The notes beneath the pieces were generated by a model that was given only the letters and a program-made list of their open reading frames with translations, was not told the origin of the DNA and searched no databases. A stretch of DNA of 64,000 nt from an uncultured Moraxella sp. (GTDB lineage Bacteria > Pseudomonadota > Gammaproteobacteria > Pseudomonadales > Moraxellaceae): contig CALTTC010000001.1 of assembly GCA_943908425.1 (NCBI GenBank), positions 116,935-180,934 on the forward strand. The letters run 5' to 3'. The position numbers and the translations under genes were made by a program. Positions 46,525 through 54,112 of the stretch are shown in pieces. How positions within the stretch are numbered: the stretch's first letter is position 1; the number at the start of each line of letters is the position of its first letter.

Positions 46525-47475
46525 TTAAACCTCTTGAAGCTCTTCAGCCATTTTTTGCATCAACAACTGTACAAAATCTCGTACAGTTTGTATTGGCTCT
46601 TTGGGGGCTTCTTGCAACCCAATTAAAGGGACTCTAATAATCAAACCATTTGTCGTAAAACTCAGATAATCAGGACTTAAAATCTCTAACTGTACATTAA
46701 ATCTACTTGAAGCTTCAATCAGCCATTTTGGGATATGTTCCATAGCTACCATTTGTTCGTGCAGACAAAAGATGCTTGGGTTTGACGAGCTTTTAGCATT
46801 TTCAAAAATCTCTCTCACGCTCACTTTTTTGTTAGCTAGTTCAGTGATAGAGCCAGAGATAAGTTTCAGAGCATAATATATGTCGCTATCATCCGAATTA
46901 TTAATCAGCAGTGAGGTTACATGCTCGCGCATTTGACCATGTTCAACCAATGAAATAAAACCACCTTCTCTTACATAAGGAAAAAATTCGCAATTTGCAT
47001 ACCTTTTTATATCTGAAGGTATCTTACTTTGATTTCTTTGAGCGGTGCTTTCACAAGACACCAAAAGACACTGGTAAGACTCATCCGCCTCATGATAATC
47101 TTTATCTATAACATATTGCATTCGCATTCTTTTAGAGATCTCATCACTCCAATTGGCAACACCACCAGAAGCATTTTTGGCTTGGTAGTTAGTGCGAATG
47201 TTATTACGCCCATCTACATGAACAACATCATCCACAAATCCCTTTGATTGACTTAAGATAAAGTGCTTTTCAAGATTGCCTTTGTTGTTTGCACCAATTT
47301 CAAAAGTCTTAAAAATAATAAACTGGTGCTCATAATCCGCACCCTTTTGATTACTTATCCCCCCTGTCGATATTTTGTTTAGGTATTGGTGTGCCTTATC
47401 ACCCCACTTCTCTGCAACAAAATCTTCAATAGATGGCTTTATAGAATCTGTTTGATTGTAATTTTCGATGGTCAA
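46525..47475 (-). CDS. Cap4/DUF4297-like nuclease-domain protein, putative defence effector
   Basis: 316 residues, apparently from a TTG start at 47475 with GGGGAT upstream; no other Met is near. The N-terminus matches a PD-(D/E)xK fold of the DUF4297/Cap4 kind: Glu49 in GADYEHQFIIFKTFE, Asp82-83 in GFVDDVVHVDG, and Q-x-K at residues 98-100 in TNYQAKNASGG. The C-terminal half has no recognised domain. In CBASS and related systems such domains degrade DNA when a sensor domain is triggered. Next to a PRTase-like gene and just inside a Tn7-like element, defence is the natural guess. Confidence 0.65.
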   Translation of the reverse strand: MTIENYNQTDSIKPSIEDFVAEKWGDKAHQYLNKISTGGISNQKGADYEHQFIIFKTFEIGANNKGNLEKHFILSQSKGFVDDVVHVDGRNNIRTNYQAKNASGGVANWSDEISKRMRMQYVIDKDYHEADESYQCLLVSCESTAQRNQSKIPSDIKRYANCEFFPYVREGGFISLVEHGQMREHVTSLLINNSDDSDIYYALKLISGSITELANKKVSVREIFENAKSSSNPSIFCLHEQMVAMEHIPKWLIEASSRFNVQLEILSPDYLSFTTNGLIIRVPLIGLQEAPKEPIQTVRDFVQLLMQKMAEELQEV

Positions 47476-47817
47476 AATTCGCTCATCCCCACACTACAGT
47501 ACATATTATATAATATATATACTATTATATCAGCCTTAATGAGTAGCAACAAATAGTTTTTTAATAATATTACCTAGCACAATATATACTATCTTTTTTT
47601 AATAATTAACACCATATATTGTTACAGAGACAGCAAACGATTTGCTGATAAACACACAGGGTCGCATTTGAACCATTCCTTCTTACAGCTTAAAACAATC
47701 AACTTCTTTACATTGCATTGTATGTGTTTTGCCCCAAAAATATCAACGGATTGCAATGAGATGCGGCAGGGGTTGACAACACAGTCAAGGGTTTGCTAAA
47801 GGTAAAACAAGAACTCT
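47476..47817. promoter_or_regulatory. AT-rich control region upstream of the nuclease/PRTase pair
   Basis: About 340 bases without a gene. It is very AT-rich near the nuclease start (runs of TATATA at 47505-47530) and has an inverted repeat ACAATATAT (47579-47587) / ATATATTGT (47614-47622). This is the only room for a promoter and operator for the pair. No named motif. Confidence 0.45.
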
Positions 47818-48255
47818 CTAGATGTCTTTCAAACCTGTTTTATTAGCCTTGCAGATCTCAAGACCTAATTTAATTGTGACGTCGAGATTAGCATTGGGTC
47901 TAATAACATTTTGTGGCAAGTGGTCTACCCCACCCTCCGCCTTCCAATCTTCTTCAGCCAGTTTATTTAGAGGTAGCGGTACACTTTCCTCAGTAAAGTC
48001 GCCAGGATAGAATTGCACTCTATCAAGTGCACAAGCAAGGTAGCTATCACTTGTGAAGGGATATGTCCCAAGTTTATCATCCCAAATATGTTCTGCAATG
48101 TACACCGTATCAGCATTTAGCTCAAAAGGTACGTTATTTATTGCAATGAGAGGTTTTGAAGCAGGGTCTATACATCCTGTTAAGGATAGGCATATCCCCA
48201 CAAGGATGATGAATAAAGCACGAGGCTGTTTCGGTTCAAAGATGGTTATTTTCAT
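47818..48255 (-). CDS. Lipoprotein of unknown function
   Basis: About 145 residues from the ATG at 48255, which has AAAGGAG upstream. Signal peptide with lipobox LSLTGC. The mature part has no repeats; FELNADTVYIAEHIWDDKLG and DRVQFYPGDFTEE are the most distinctive stretches. I do not recognise the family. Its place on mobile DNA suggests a cargo role such as surface exclusion or immunity, but nothing in the sequence shows it. Confidence 0.7.
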   Translation of the reverse strand: MKITIFEPKQPRALFIILVGICLSLTGCIDPASKPLIAINNVPFELNADTVYIAEHIWDDKLGTYPFTSDSYLACALDRVQFYPGDFTEESVPLPLNKLAEEDWKAEGGVDHLPQNVIRPNANLDVTIKLGLEICKANKTGLKDI

Positions 48256-48356
48256 GGTTTGGCTCCTTTGGTGCAAATCCATTATAGCAGAGAAATCAGC
48301 ATTCCACCCATAACGTGAGTGCATCGCTTGCTTTTTAGGTCAAATTACCGTAAAAT

Positions 48357-48376
48357 TTGATTTCGTACAAAATCAA
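48357..48376 (+). promoter_or_regulatory. Palindromic operator upstream of umuD
   Basis: TTGATTT-cgtaca-AAATCAA, perfect seven-base arms with a six-base spacer, lies 11 bases before the umuD ATG. UmuDAb-type LexA-like repressors of Acinetobacter bind palindromes beginning TTGA and ending TCAA in front of umuDC genes, so this is a likely SOS-type operator. Confidence 0.65.
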
Positions 48377-48387
48377 GAATAATCATC

Positions 48388-49029
48388 ATGAGCGAAAAAT
48401 CTTCAAATAACCCTAACAAGCATGGTGGTAAACGCCCAAATGCGGGACGAAAACCTAAGTCAGGCGAACCAACAGTCGCTAAAAGAATCCCTGTGTCCTT
48501 AGTGCCTATGGTAGAGCAAGCGATACAAGACATAATATCTGCGCCGAATGCAGGGCATACAAGGCTTAAAGAAACAATATCACGCAGCGATATATTCACC
48601 CCTAGCGAAAATCCCCTTCGTTTGTCACTTCCCTTATATCTGGAAAAAGTCGCTGCTGGTTTCCCCAGTCCTGCCGAAGGCTATGCTACGGACGGGATAG
48701 ACCTAAACGAACTTTTAATAAAGAATCCACCTGCAACCATCATGATACGTTGTGGCGGACGCTCTATGCTTGAGGCTGGCATTAACATTGATGATTTACT
48801 GATTGTAGACAGATCAATGATGCCTAAACACAATGACATTGTCATGGCGAATATCAACAATGAATTTACCATTAAACGCTTAATCAGGGGTAAAAATACC
48901 TATGAGCTTTGGTCAGAGAACGCCAGTGAGCACTATCCAAACTTTATCCCCAAAGAAAATGATGAGTGGTCCATTGTTGGTGTTGTATCTCACATCATCA
49001 AAAAGACACGTGGAAAGTGGGGGTCTTAG
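48388..49029 (+). CDS. umuD: UmuD-like self-cleaving SOS protein with N-terminal extension
   Basis: 213 residues, longer than the 139 of E. coli UmuD. The N-terminus (KHGGKRPNAGRKPKSGEP, then VAKRIPVSLVPMVEQAI) is a basic extension that may bind DNA as in UmuDAb. The peptidase part has the Ala-Gly cleavage site in VAAGFPSPAEG, the catalytic Ser in GGRSMLEAGINIDD and the Lys in INNEFTIKRLI. It should cleave itself on RecA filaments and, when cleaved, serve polymerase V. It overlaps the GTG start of umuC by one base. Its partner is broken, so only a regulatory role may remain. Confidence 0.88.
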   Translation: MSEKSSNNPNKHGGKRPNAGRKPKSGEPTVAKRIPVSLVPMVEQAIQDIISAPNAGHTRLKETISRSDIFTPSENPLRLSLPLYLEKVAAGFPSPAEGYATDGIDLNELLIKNPPATIMIRCGGRSMLEAGINIDDLLIVDRSMMPKHNDIVMANINNEFTIKRLIRGKNTYELWSENASEHYPNFIPKENDEWSIVGVVSHIIKKTRGKWGS

Positions 49030-49273
49030 TGTTTGCACTGATTAACGGCAATAGCTTTTATTGCTCTTGCGAACAAATATTCCGTCCAGACTTAAAGGAT
49101 AAGGCAGTGGTTGTCCTGTCCAATAACGACGGTTGCGTGGCGTCACGGACAGGTTCCGCTAAGGCATTGGGTGTTAAAATGGGCGTGCCTTATTTCCAAG
49201 TTAAGCATCTAGTAGCTTAAGGCAAGCTACACGCTTTTAGCAGCAACTATGAACTCTATGCCGACATATCTAA
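49029..49273 (+). pseudogene. umuC: umuC, 5' fragment, stopped and interrupted by Tn7-like element 2
   Basis: The GTG at 49029 gives VFALINGNSFYCSCEQIF, RPDLKDKAVVVLSNNDGC and AKALGVKMGVPYF, the palm start of Y-family polymerase V. A TAA at 49218-49220 ends this frame, yet the same frame continues past it with HAFSSNYELYADIS, a conserved UmuC segment, until base 49273. From 49274 the sequence is transposon. So the gene carries both a nonsense mutation and an insertion. The remainder of umuC is not in the window. Confidence 0.88.
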
Positions 49274-49415
49274 TGTCAAATCCTTAAATAAATGTCATAA
49301 TATCTCTTGATTTTGTTGGTTTTTACTGGCATTATGTCCTTAATAAATGTCTTTTTTATCCCGTAATTGATGACATTTTCTTATATTCTACCCGTAATAA
49401 GCGTCATAATATTTT
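49274..49415 (+). repeat. Left terminal repeats of element 2 (predicted TnsB-binding sites)
   Basis: Copies of a motif close to TTAAATAAATGTCATAAT lie at 49284-49301, 49340-49351 (shorter), 49363-49376 (GTAATTGATGACAT, divergent) and 49393-49410 (CGTAATAAGCGTCATAAT). The last ends five bases before the tnsA start codon. Number, spacing and position parallel the array of element 1. Confidence 0.8.
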
Positions 49416-50072
49416 ATGCTAAAACAAGTCCGAAAAATCAAACCCAATTACCGCAGCGTTACAGGTTTTGTCATTTACAAAGGTGAGTCCATTGCATACG
49501 AGTCGACCTTGGAAAGGGATTTTCTACTTTATCATGTCGCGTTGCCTAATGTGATAGATATCACCCCACAACCAATCAGCATCCCTTTTATAAAAAATGG
49601 GCGGACTTACGAATACACGCCTGATTATTTTGTGCAATTTAAATTAAATGATAAATTTAAACCTCGCTCATTGATGGTTGAGGTCAAACCCAAGGAAGAA
49701 TGGCAGATCAACTGGCGCGAGTGGTCAGATAAATGGAAAGCCGCTATCGCTTATTGTAACGAAAATGACTTCCGATTCTCAATTTATGATGAAGATAGGA
49801 TTCGCCATCACGCTCTGGACAATGTCAATTTTCTGTCGAAATACAAGAATTTAGCCGTTAACAGAAAAGAAGTTAATGCCATTTTGCAACAAATTGAGAT
49901 GCGAGGTGAAACTACCGTTGAAGTCATTTTAGAACTGTTCTTCAAAGGTGACATATATCGCCCACATGGTAAGCGTGTGCTTTGGCATTTAATGTCACAC
50001 AATCTAATAGGATTTGATATCTGGGAAGATATCACAAGTGAGAAATTGGAGATATACCATGTCGATTTTTGA
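49416..50072 (+). CDS. tnsA: TnsA-like endonuclease, element 2
   Basis: 218 residues. Active-site residues as in the first copy: Glu in YESTLERDFLLYH, Asp in YEYTPDYFVQF, and E-x-K in LMVEVKPKEEW. The N-terminus lacks the first few residues of copy 1 (MLKQVRKIKPNYRSVTG). Its C-terminal half guides interaction with TnsC. It overlaps the preferred tnsB start by 14 bases. Confidence 0.92.
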   Translation: MLKQVRKIKPNYRSVTGFVIYKGESIAYESTLERDFLLYHVALPNVIDITPQPISIPFIKNGRTYEYTPDYFVQFKLNDKFKPRSLMVEVKPKEEWQINWREWSDKWKAAIAYCNENDFRFSIYDEDRIRHHALDNVNFLSKYKNLAVNRKEVNAILQQIEMRGETTVEVILELFFKGDIYRPHGKRVLWHLMSHNLIGFDIWEDITSEKLEIYHVDF

Positions 50073-52074
50073 AGATAGAGAGCCTAAAAAGCAAGATGAA
50101 TCAGATCTTGCCAGTATGAATAACAAAGGCGTGGTTATCAACCGTGGCACATTGCGTCTTAGTATTGGCGGTATTTATAAGAAACAAGATAGTGATGAAG
50201 AATACCAATTGATTGAATTTGTTGATACCAACCAAGCCTTTTTTAAAAATCTAAAAACTCTTAAAGTGCAGGTGCTTAGCATTCATCAGTTTGAAAATGT
50301 ACATGATGCAGATCATGCGGTGATGCGACTGGACATCGATGCAATTAGCGACAAAGAATGGGAACGGGCGCAGGCTAAACATGCGGCCATTGAACCCATT
50401 TTGCGACATGATGATGACTACGATGGTTATGCAGGGATTGAGAGGCGTGCTCAAGAGTGTGGCGTATCCACTAGAACTCTTCAAAGATGGCTCTCAAGTT
50501 ATTTAAAAACAAACTCTATTGCATCATTGATTGATAAAAAGCGTGGTTGGCAAGAAGGTCGGCGTCGTATCGACGCTGTGCAAGAGCTGATTATTGATGA
50601 AGTAATACAAGATTATTACCTTACCATTCAAAGACCAACAATTCAAGCAGCCATACAAGAGGTGTTTAAGCGTTGTCATCTTTCTGGTGTAAAGAAGCCT
50701 AGTAAAAATGCCATTCGCTATCAAATTGGCAAAATTGATGAAAAAGAATATCTTAAGGCTCGCGGTTATAGATCGAGAGCGAAGAACAAATTTACACCTA
50801 AAGTTGGTAGCTTTCCGAATGTCAATGCGCCTTTGTCGGTCATTCAAATCGACCATACGCCAGCAGATATTATTTTGGTGGACGATAAGCATCGAAAACC
50901 AATCGGCAGACCGTATATTACTGTAGCCATTGATATTTATAGCCGAATGATCACAGGTTATTACATCTCTTTGGATGCACCTTCGGTGACTTCGGTAGGC
51001 ATGTGTTTAACACGCAGTATCTTACCCAAAGAAGAATTGTTATTAAGCCATGGCATTCAAGATGTCACATGGGACGTCTTTGGCATACCTAAGAAAATCC
51101 ATGTGGATAATGGTTCTGATTTTAGAGCGGAGTCACTTAAACGCTCATGCTCTTTATATGGTATTGATATTGAGTTTAGACCCCTTGCACGCCCTGAATA
51201 CGGTGGGCATATTGAGCGGATTATTGGGAATCTTATGCATGAGGTTCATAAATTACCAGGAACTACCTTTTCCAATATTCGCCAAAAGGATGGTTACGAT
51301 TCTGAAAAACATGCCAGTCTTACCCTTGGTGAATTTGAAACATGGTTTTTAACCTACATCACCAAGATTTATCATCAAAAACCTCACTCTGCTTTGGGTT
51401 GTAGCCCGGCCCAACAATGGCGTATTGGGATTTTTGGGGATGATGTACATGAAGGAATCGGCATTCCAAGTGTTCCAACCAGTCCGCAAACTCTAGTATT
51501 GGATTTTATGCCAAGTGTTGAGCGCACCATTCAACATACTGGCGTTACCATTGATGGGTTGCAGTACTACGACACGATTTTGAACAGCTATATCAACACC
51601 ACTGACAACAAGACGGACAAAAAGCGCAAATTTATCTTTAGGCAAGATCCTAGAGATATCAGCATGGTATGGTTTTTCGATCCAAATATTAAACAATATT
51701 TCAAGATACCTTGCGCTAATCAAGCTTTTCCACCGATGAGCATTTGGGAATATAACCAGCTTAAAAAACAGGTGAAACAGCGCAGTGGTACAGTAAATGA
51801 GTCATTGATTTATCAAGCATGGGAAGAGATGCGTACAATGATCGATGCTGCCCAAAGTACAACTAAGACAGCTAGAAGACAAGCACAGCGAAGAAAAACA
51901 CACATCCAATCCCAAAAAATCCATGAATCTGCAAGATCTCAAGAGGATGATGTGACCACCAAAGCAGCTGAGTTGACTGTGATGGATGATGCGCTCCAAG
52001 GTTTGAAAACAACCACCTTAACTTCTTCTGTTCAGCATGATGATGATTCAACCTATTTTGAGGATATTGAGTAA
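50059..52074 (+). CDS. tnsB: TnsB-like DDE transposase, element 2
   Basis: About 671 residues from the ATG at 50059, with TTGGAG upstream; an in-frame TTG further up is less likely. DDE core: Asp in VIQIDHTPADIILVDD, Asp in KIHVDNGSDF, Glu in YGGHIERIIGN. N-terminal helix-turn-helix domain includes SLIDKKRGWQEGRR, shared in form with element 1. The C-terminus is again acidic (DDDSTYFEDIE). The TAA stop overlaps the ATG of tnsC. Confidence 0.94.
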   Translation: MSIFEDREPKKQDESDLASMNNKGVVINRGTLRLSIGGIYKKQDSDEEYQLIEFVDTNQAFFKNLKTLKVQVLSIHQFENVHDADHAVMRLDIDAISDKEWERAQAKHAAIEPILRHDDDYDGYAGIERRAQECGVSTRTLQRWLSSYLKTNSIASLIDKKRGWQEGRRRIDAVQELIIDEVIQDYYLTIQRPTIQAAIQEVFKRCHLSGVKKPSKNAIRYQIGKIDEKEYLKARGYRSRAKNKFTPKVGSFPNVNAPLSVIQIDHTPADIILVDDKHRKPIGRPYITVAIDIYSRMITGYYISLDAPSVTSVGMCLTRSILPKEELLLSHGIQDVTWDVFGIPKKIHVDNGSDFRAESLKRSCSLYGIDIEFRPLARPEYGGHIERIIGNLMHEVHKLPGTTFSNIRQKDGYDSEKHASLTLGEFETWFLTYITKIYHQKPHSALGCSPAQQWRIGIFGDDVHEGIGIPSVPTSPQTLVLDFMPSVERTIQHTGVTIDGLQYYDTILNSYINTTDNKTDKKRKFIFRQDPRDISMVWFFDPNIKQYFKIPCANQAFPPMSIWEYNQLKKQVKQRSGTVNESLIYQAWEEMRTMIDAAQSTTKTARRQAQRRKTHIQSQKIHESARSQEDDVTTKAAELTVMDDALQGLKTTTLTSSVQHDDDSTYFEDIE

Positions 52075-52970
52075 TGCAATCACAACTACCTTATACGCAC
52101 ATCCATGAAAAATTTCGACATATCGCCCATCTTTCTGATAAAGAGCGGCTGGAGTTTATCGACTCCCCGCGTTGGATCGGCTATACCACCGCTAACAAGG
52201 CTATTGACATCATGCAAGGACTGATGAACAAAGTTCGTCAACACCGTATGCCTAATTTGTTAATTATAGGCGAGTCAAATAATGGAAAAACCACAATCTT
52301 AAATCAGTTTTCTCGTAAATTTGGCGATACTTATTTAGAGGATGATTTAGATTTGGTGATCCCTATTGTGTTCATACAGGCTCCCCCAACCTCTACTGAA
52401 AAGGACTTGTACATTGCTTTACTTGCCACCTTTGCACTACCAATCAAAATGAGTGATTCTGCTACCGCTCTGCGTTATCAAGTGATTCACACATTTCGAC
52501 AATGCCGCGTAAAAATCTTAATTATTGATGAAATCCATTCATTGCTCAGCGGTACAGCCCGTCAGCAACGCCAGATTATGAATTGCATTAAATTTTTATG
52601 CAATGAATTACAGATTCCCATTGTGCTATCTGGCACGCCTGATGCGGTTCGGGTTTTACACACAGACCCTCAACACGCCAGTCGTTTTGATGTGTTACCA
52701 ATCCCGATTTGGCAAAATGATGGTGAATTTAAACGTGTCGTTGGTAGCTTTGAAAGAGTATTACCATTAAAACAACCCTCCAATCTTATTGAACCTGAAA
52801 AACTCAATTTAATTCACAGCATCAGTGACGGTAGGATTGGCAATGTTAAACGCTTAATCAATGAGTGCGCCATAGAAGCTATTAAGAGCGGTACAGAAAC
52901 AATCACTGTAGAAATGATCAAGGAAAAATCATGGTTGCGTCCTACTCAGGGCTTAAGAAACCTCATGTAA
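52074..52970 (+). CDS. tnsC: TnsC-like AAA+ regulator, element 2
   Basis: 298 residues, about 40 shorter than copy 1 at the N-terminus. Walker A IIGESNNGKTTILNQF, Walker B ILIIDEIHSLLSG, VLSGTPDAVRVLHTDPQ and VVGSFERVLPLK mark the AAA+ core. Start ATG overlaps the tnsB stop (TAATG), and the 3' end overlaps tniQ by 40 bases. Confidence 0.93.
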   Translation: MQSQLPYTHIHEKFRHIAHLSDKERLEFIDSPRWIGYTTANKAIDIMQGLMNKVRQHRMPNLLIIGESNNGKTTILNQFSRKFGDTYLEDDLDLVIPIVFIQAPPTSTEKDLYIALLATFALPIKMSDSATALRYQVIHTFRQCRVKILIIDEIHSLLSGTARQQRQIMNCIKFLCNELQIPIVLSGTPDAVRVLHTDPQHASRFDVLPIPIWQNDGEFKRVVGSFERVLPLKQPSNLIEPEKLNLIHSISDGRIGNVKRLINECAIEAIKSGTETITVEMIKEKSWLRPTQGLRNLM

Positions 52971-54112
52971 AGCCTTTGTTTTTTAGAACACCGATATTTG
53001 ATGATGAAAGTATAGCATCATGGTTGATCCGCGCAGCCTTCCGTCAAGGATGTTCAGTCACTACCTTTGCCAGCTATTATTGGGAAGAATATCGACTATG
53101 GACCTTGGATGTTGATAAAGGTTTTAATTTTGTGAACGAAACAATCCATGAAGATATGGCGATACTTGCAGAAACAACCAGGGAGCGCTTTGATTTCAAA
53201 AATTTGACTTGGCTGTCTAAAGGCATGTCAACCACCACGGGAAAATATCGCACCACCCCGTGGGTGTTGCCTTTATTTAAAAGAAATCGTCATGCTTTGT
53301 ATGGTTATCATTACTGCCCAGTGTGCCTAGAAGAAGACAAAGTACCGTACATGCGTCTTCTTTGGCGGTACAGTTGGTACACATATTGCCATGTCCATGC
53401 GGTTAAGATGGAAAATCGATGTCATAGCTGTGATGCTTTGTTTCAACCTGGTTTATTGTCACAAGAGCTGCAAACAATCAATCATTGTCACAGTTGCCAT
53501 GAAGTGTTCACAAATGACTACTTAAGCAACCTTTTGTTGATACCTGAAGTATTTGAATTGCAGAAACAAGCGATGCAGGTTTTAGAAGATAAACAAGCTG
53601 TTGTTTTTGGGCAGATAGTTAACAGTATTGACTGGTTTGATCTTATTGGATTTTTTATCACATTAACCAAAATTGCTGCGCGACATGCCGACAATCAATA
53701 CAAGATGTTTAGATTGTTTAATGAGCTAGGTTTGGACACCTCAAGAGTATCGGCTTTTTCCTTAAAAGAAAGCGAGACAGGTCTTGTTTTTGAAAGCTTG
53801 CCGATCCATGAGCGCATTCGTTATCTAAGGTATGCCAAAATGCTGCTAGATATACCGCTTGATAAGTGGGTTTGTGCTTGTCTGGCTGTTGAAGCCAACC
53901 AAAATAGTTTTATGTTTAATGGTAAAAAGTCTATCCTACCTCGAGCGTTTATGCCAGTTATTAATCAACTTCCGATGGTTGAAGAACAGAAACGAGAAAA
54001 AAGACAGTTTGACAAACCAGCAACTTTGAATGCAGTGAAGAAATCTTGGGCTAGGCTTCAGAAAAAAGCAAATGCATGGGCGGAATATGAGCAACACCTC
54101 ACTAGAAAATAA
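52931..54112 (+). CDS. tniQ: TniQ/TnsD-like target-selection protein, element 2
   Basis: 393 residues. TniQ opening FRTPIFDDESIASWLIRAAF, then YWEEYRLWTLDVD, zinc-binding CPVCLEEDKVPYMRL, HAVKMENRCHSCD and CHSCHEVF. The C-terminal part, which should carry target specificity, is visibly more different from copy 1 than the N-terminal part, as expected if the two elements use different sites. It overlaps the next gene. Confidence 0.88.
   Translation: MVASYSGLKKPHVKPLFFRTPIFDDESIASWLIRAAFRQGCSVTTFASYYWEEYRLWTLDVDKGFNFVNETIHEDMAILAETTRERFDFKNLTWLSKGMSTTTGKYRTTPWVLPLFKRNRHALYGYHYCPVCLEEDKVPYMRLLWRYSWYTYCHVHAVKMENRCHSCDALFQPGLLSQELQTINHCHSCHEVFTNDYLSNLLLIPEVFELQKQAMQVLEDKQAVVFGQIVNSIDWFDLIGFFITLTKIAARHADNQYKMFRLFNELGLDTSRVSAFSLKESETGLVFESLPIHERIRYLRYAKMLLDIPLDKWVCACLAVEANQNSFMFNGKKSILPRAFMPVINQLPMVEEQKREKRQFDKPATLNAVKKSWARLQKKANAWAEYEQHLTRK

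Noticed and set aside
48966..49220. umuC fragment as a short complete protein
   Set aside because: UmuC homology continues in frame past its stop codon up to the transposon junction, so it is a broken gene.
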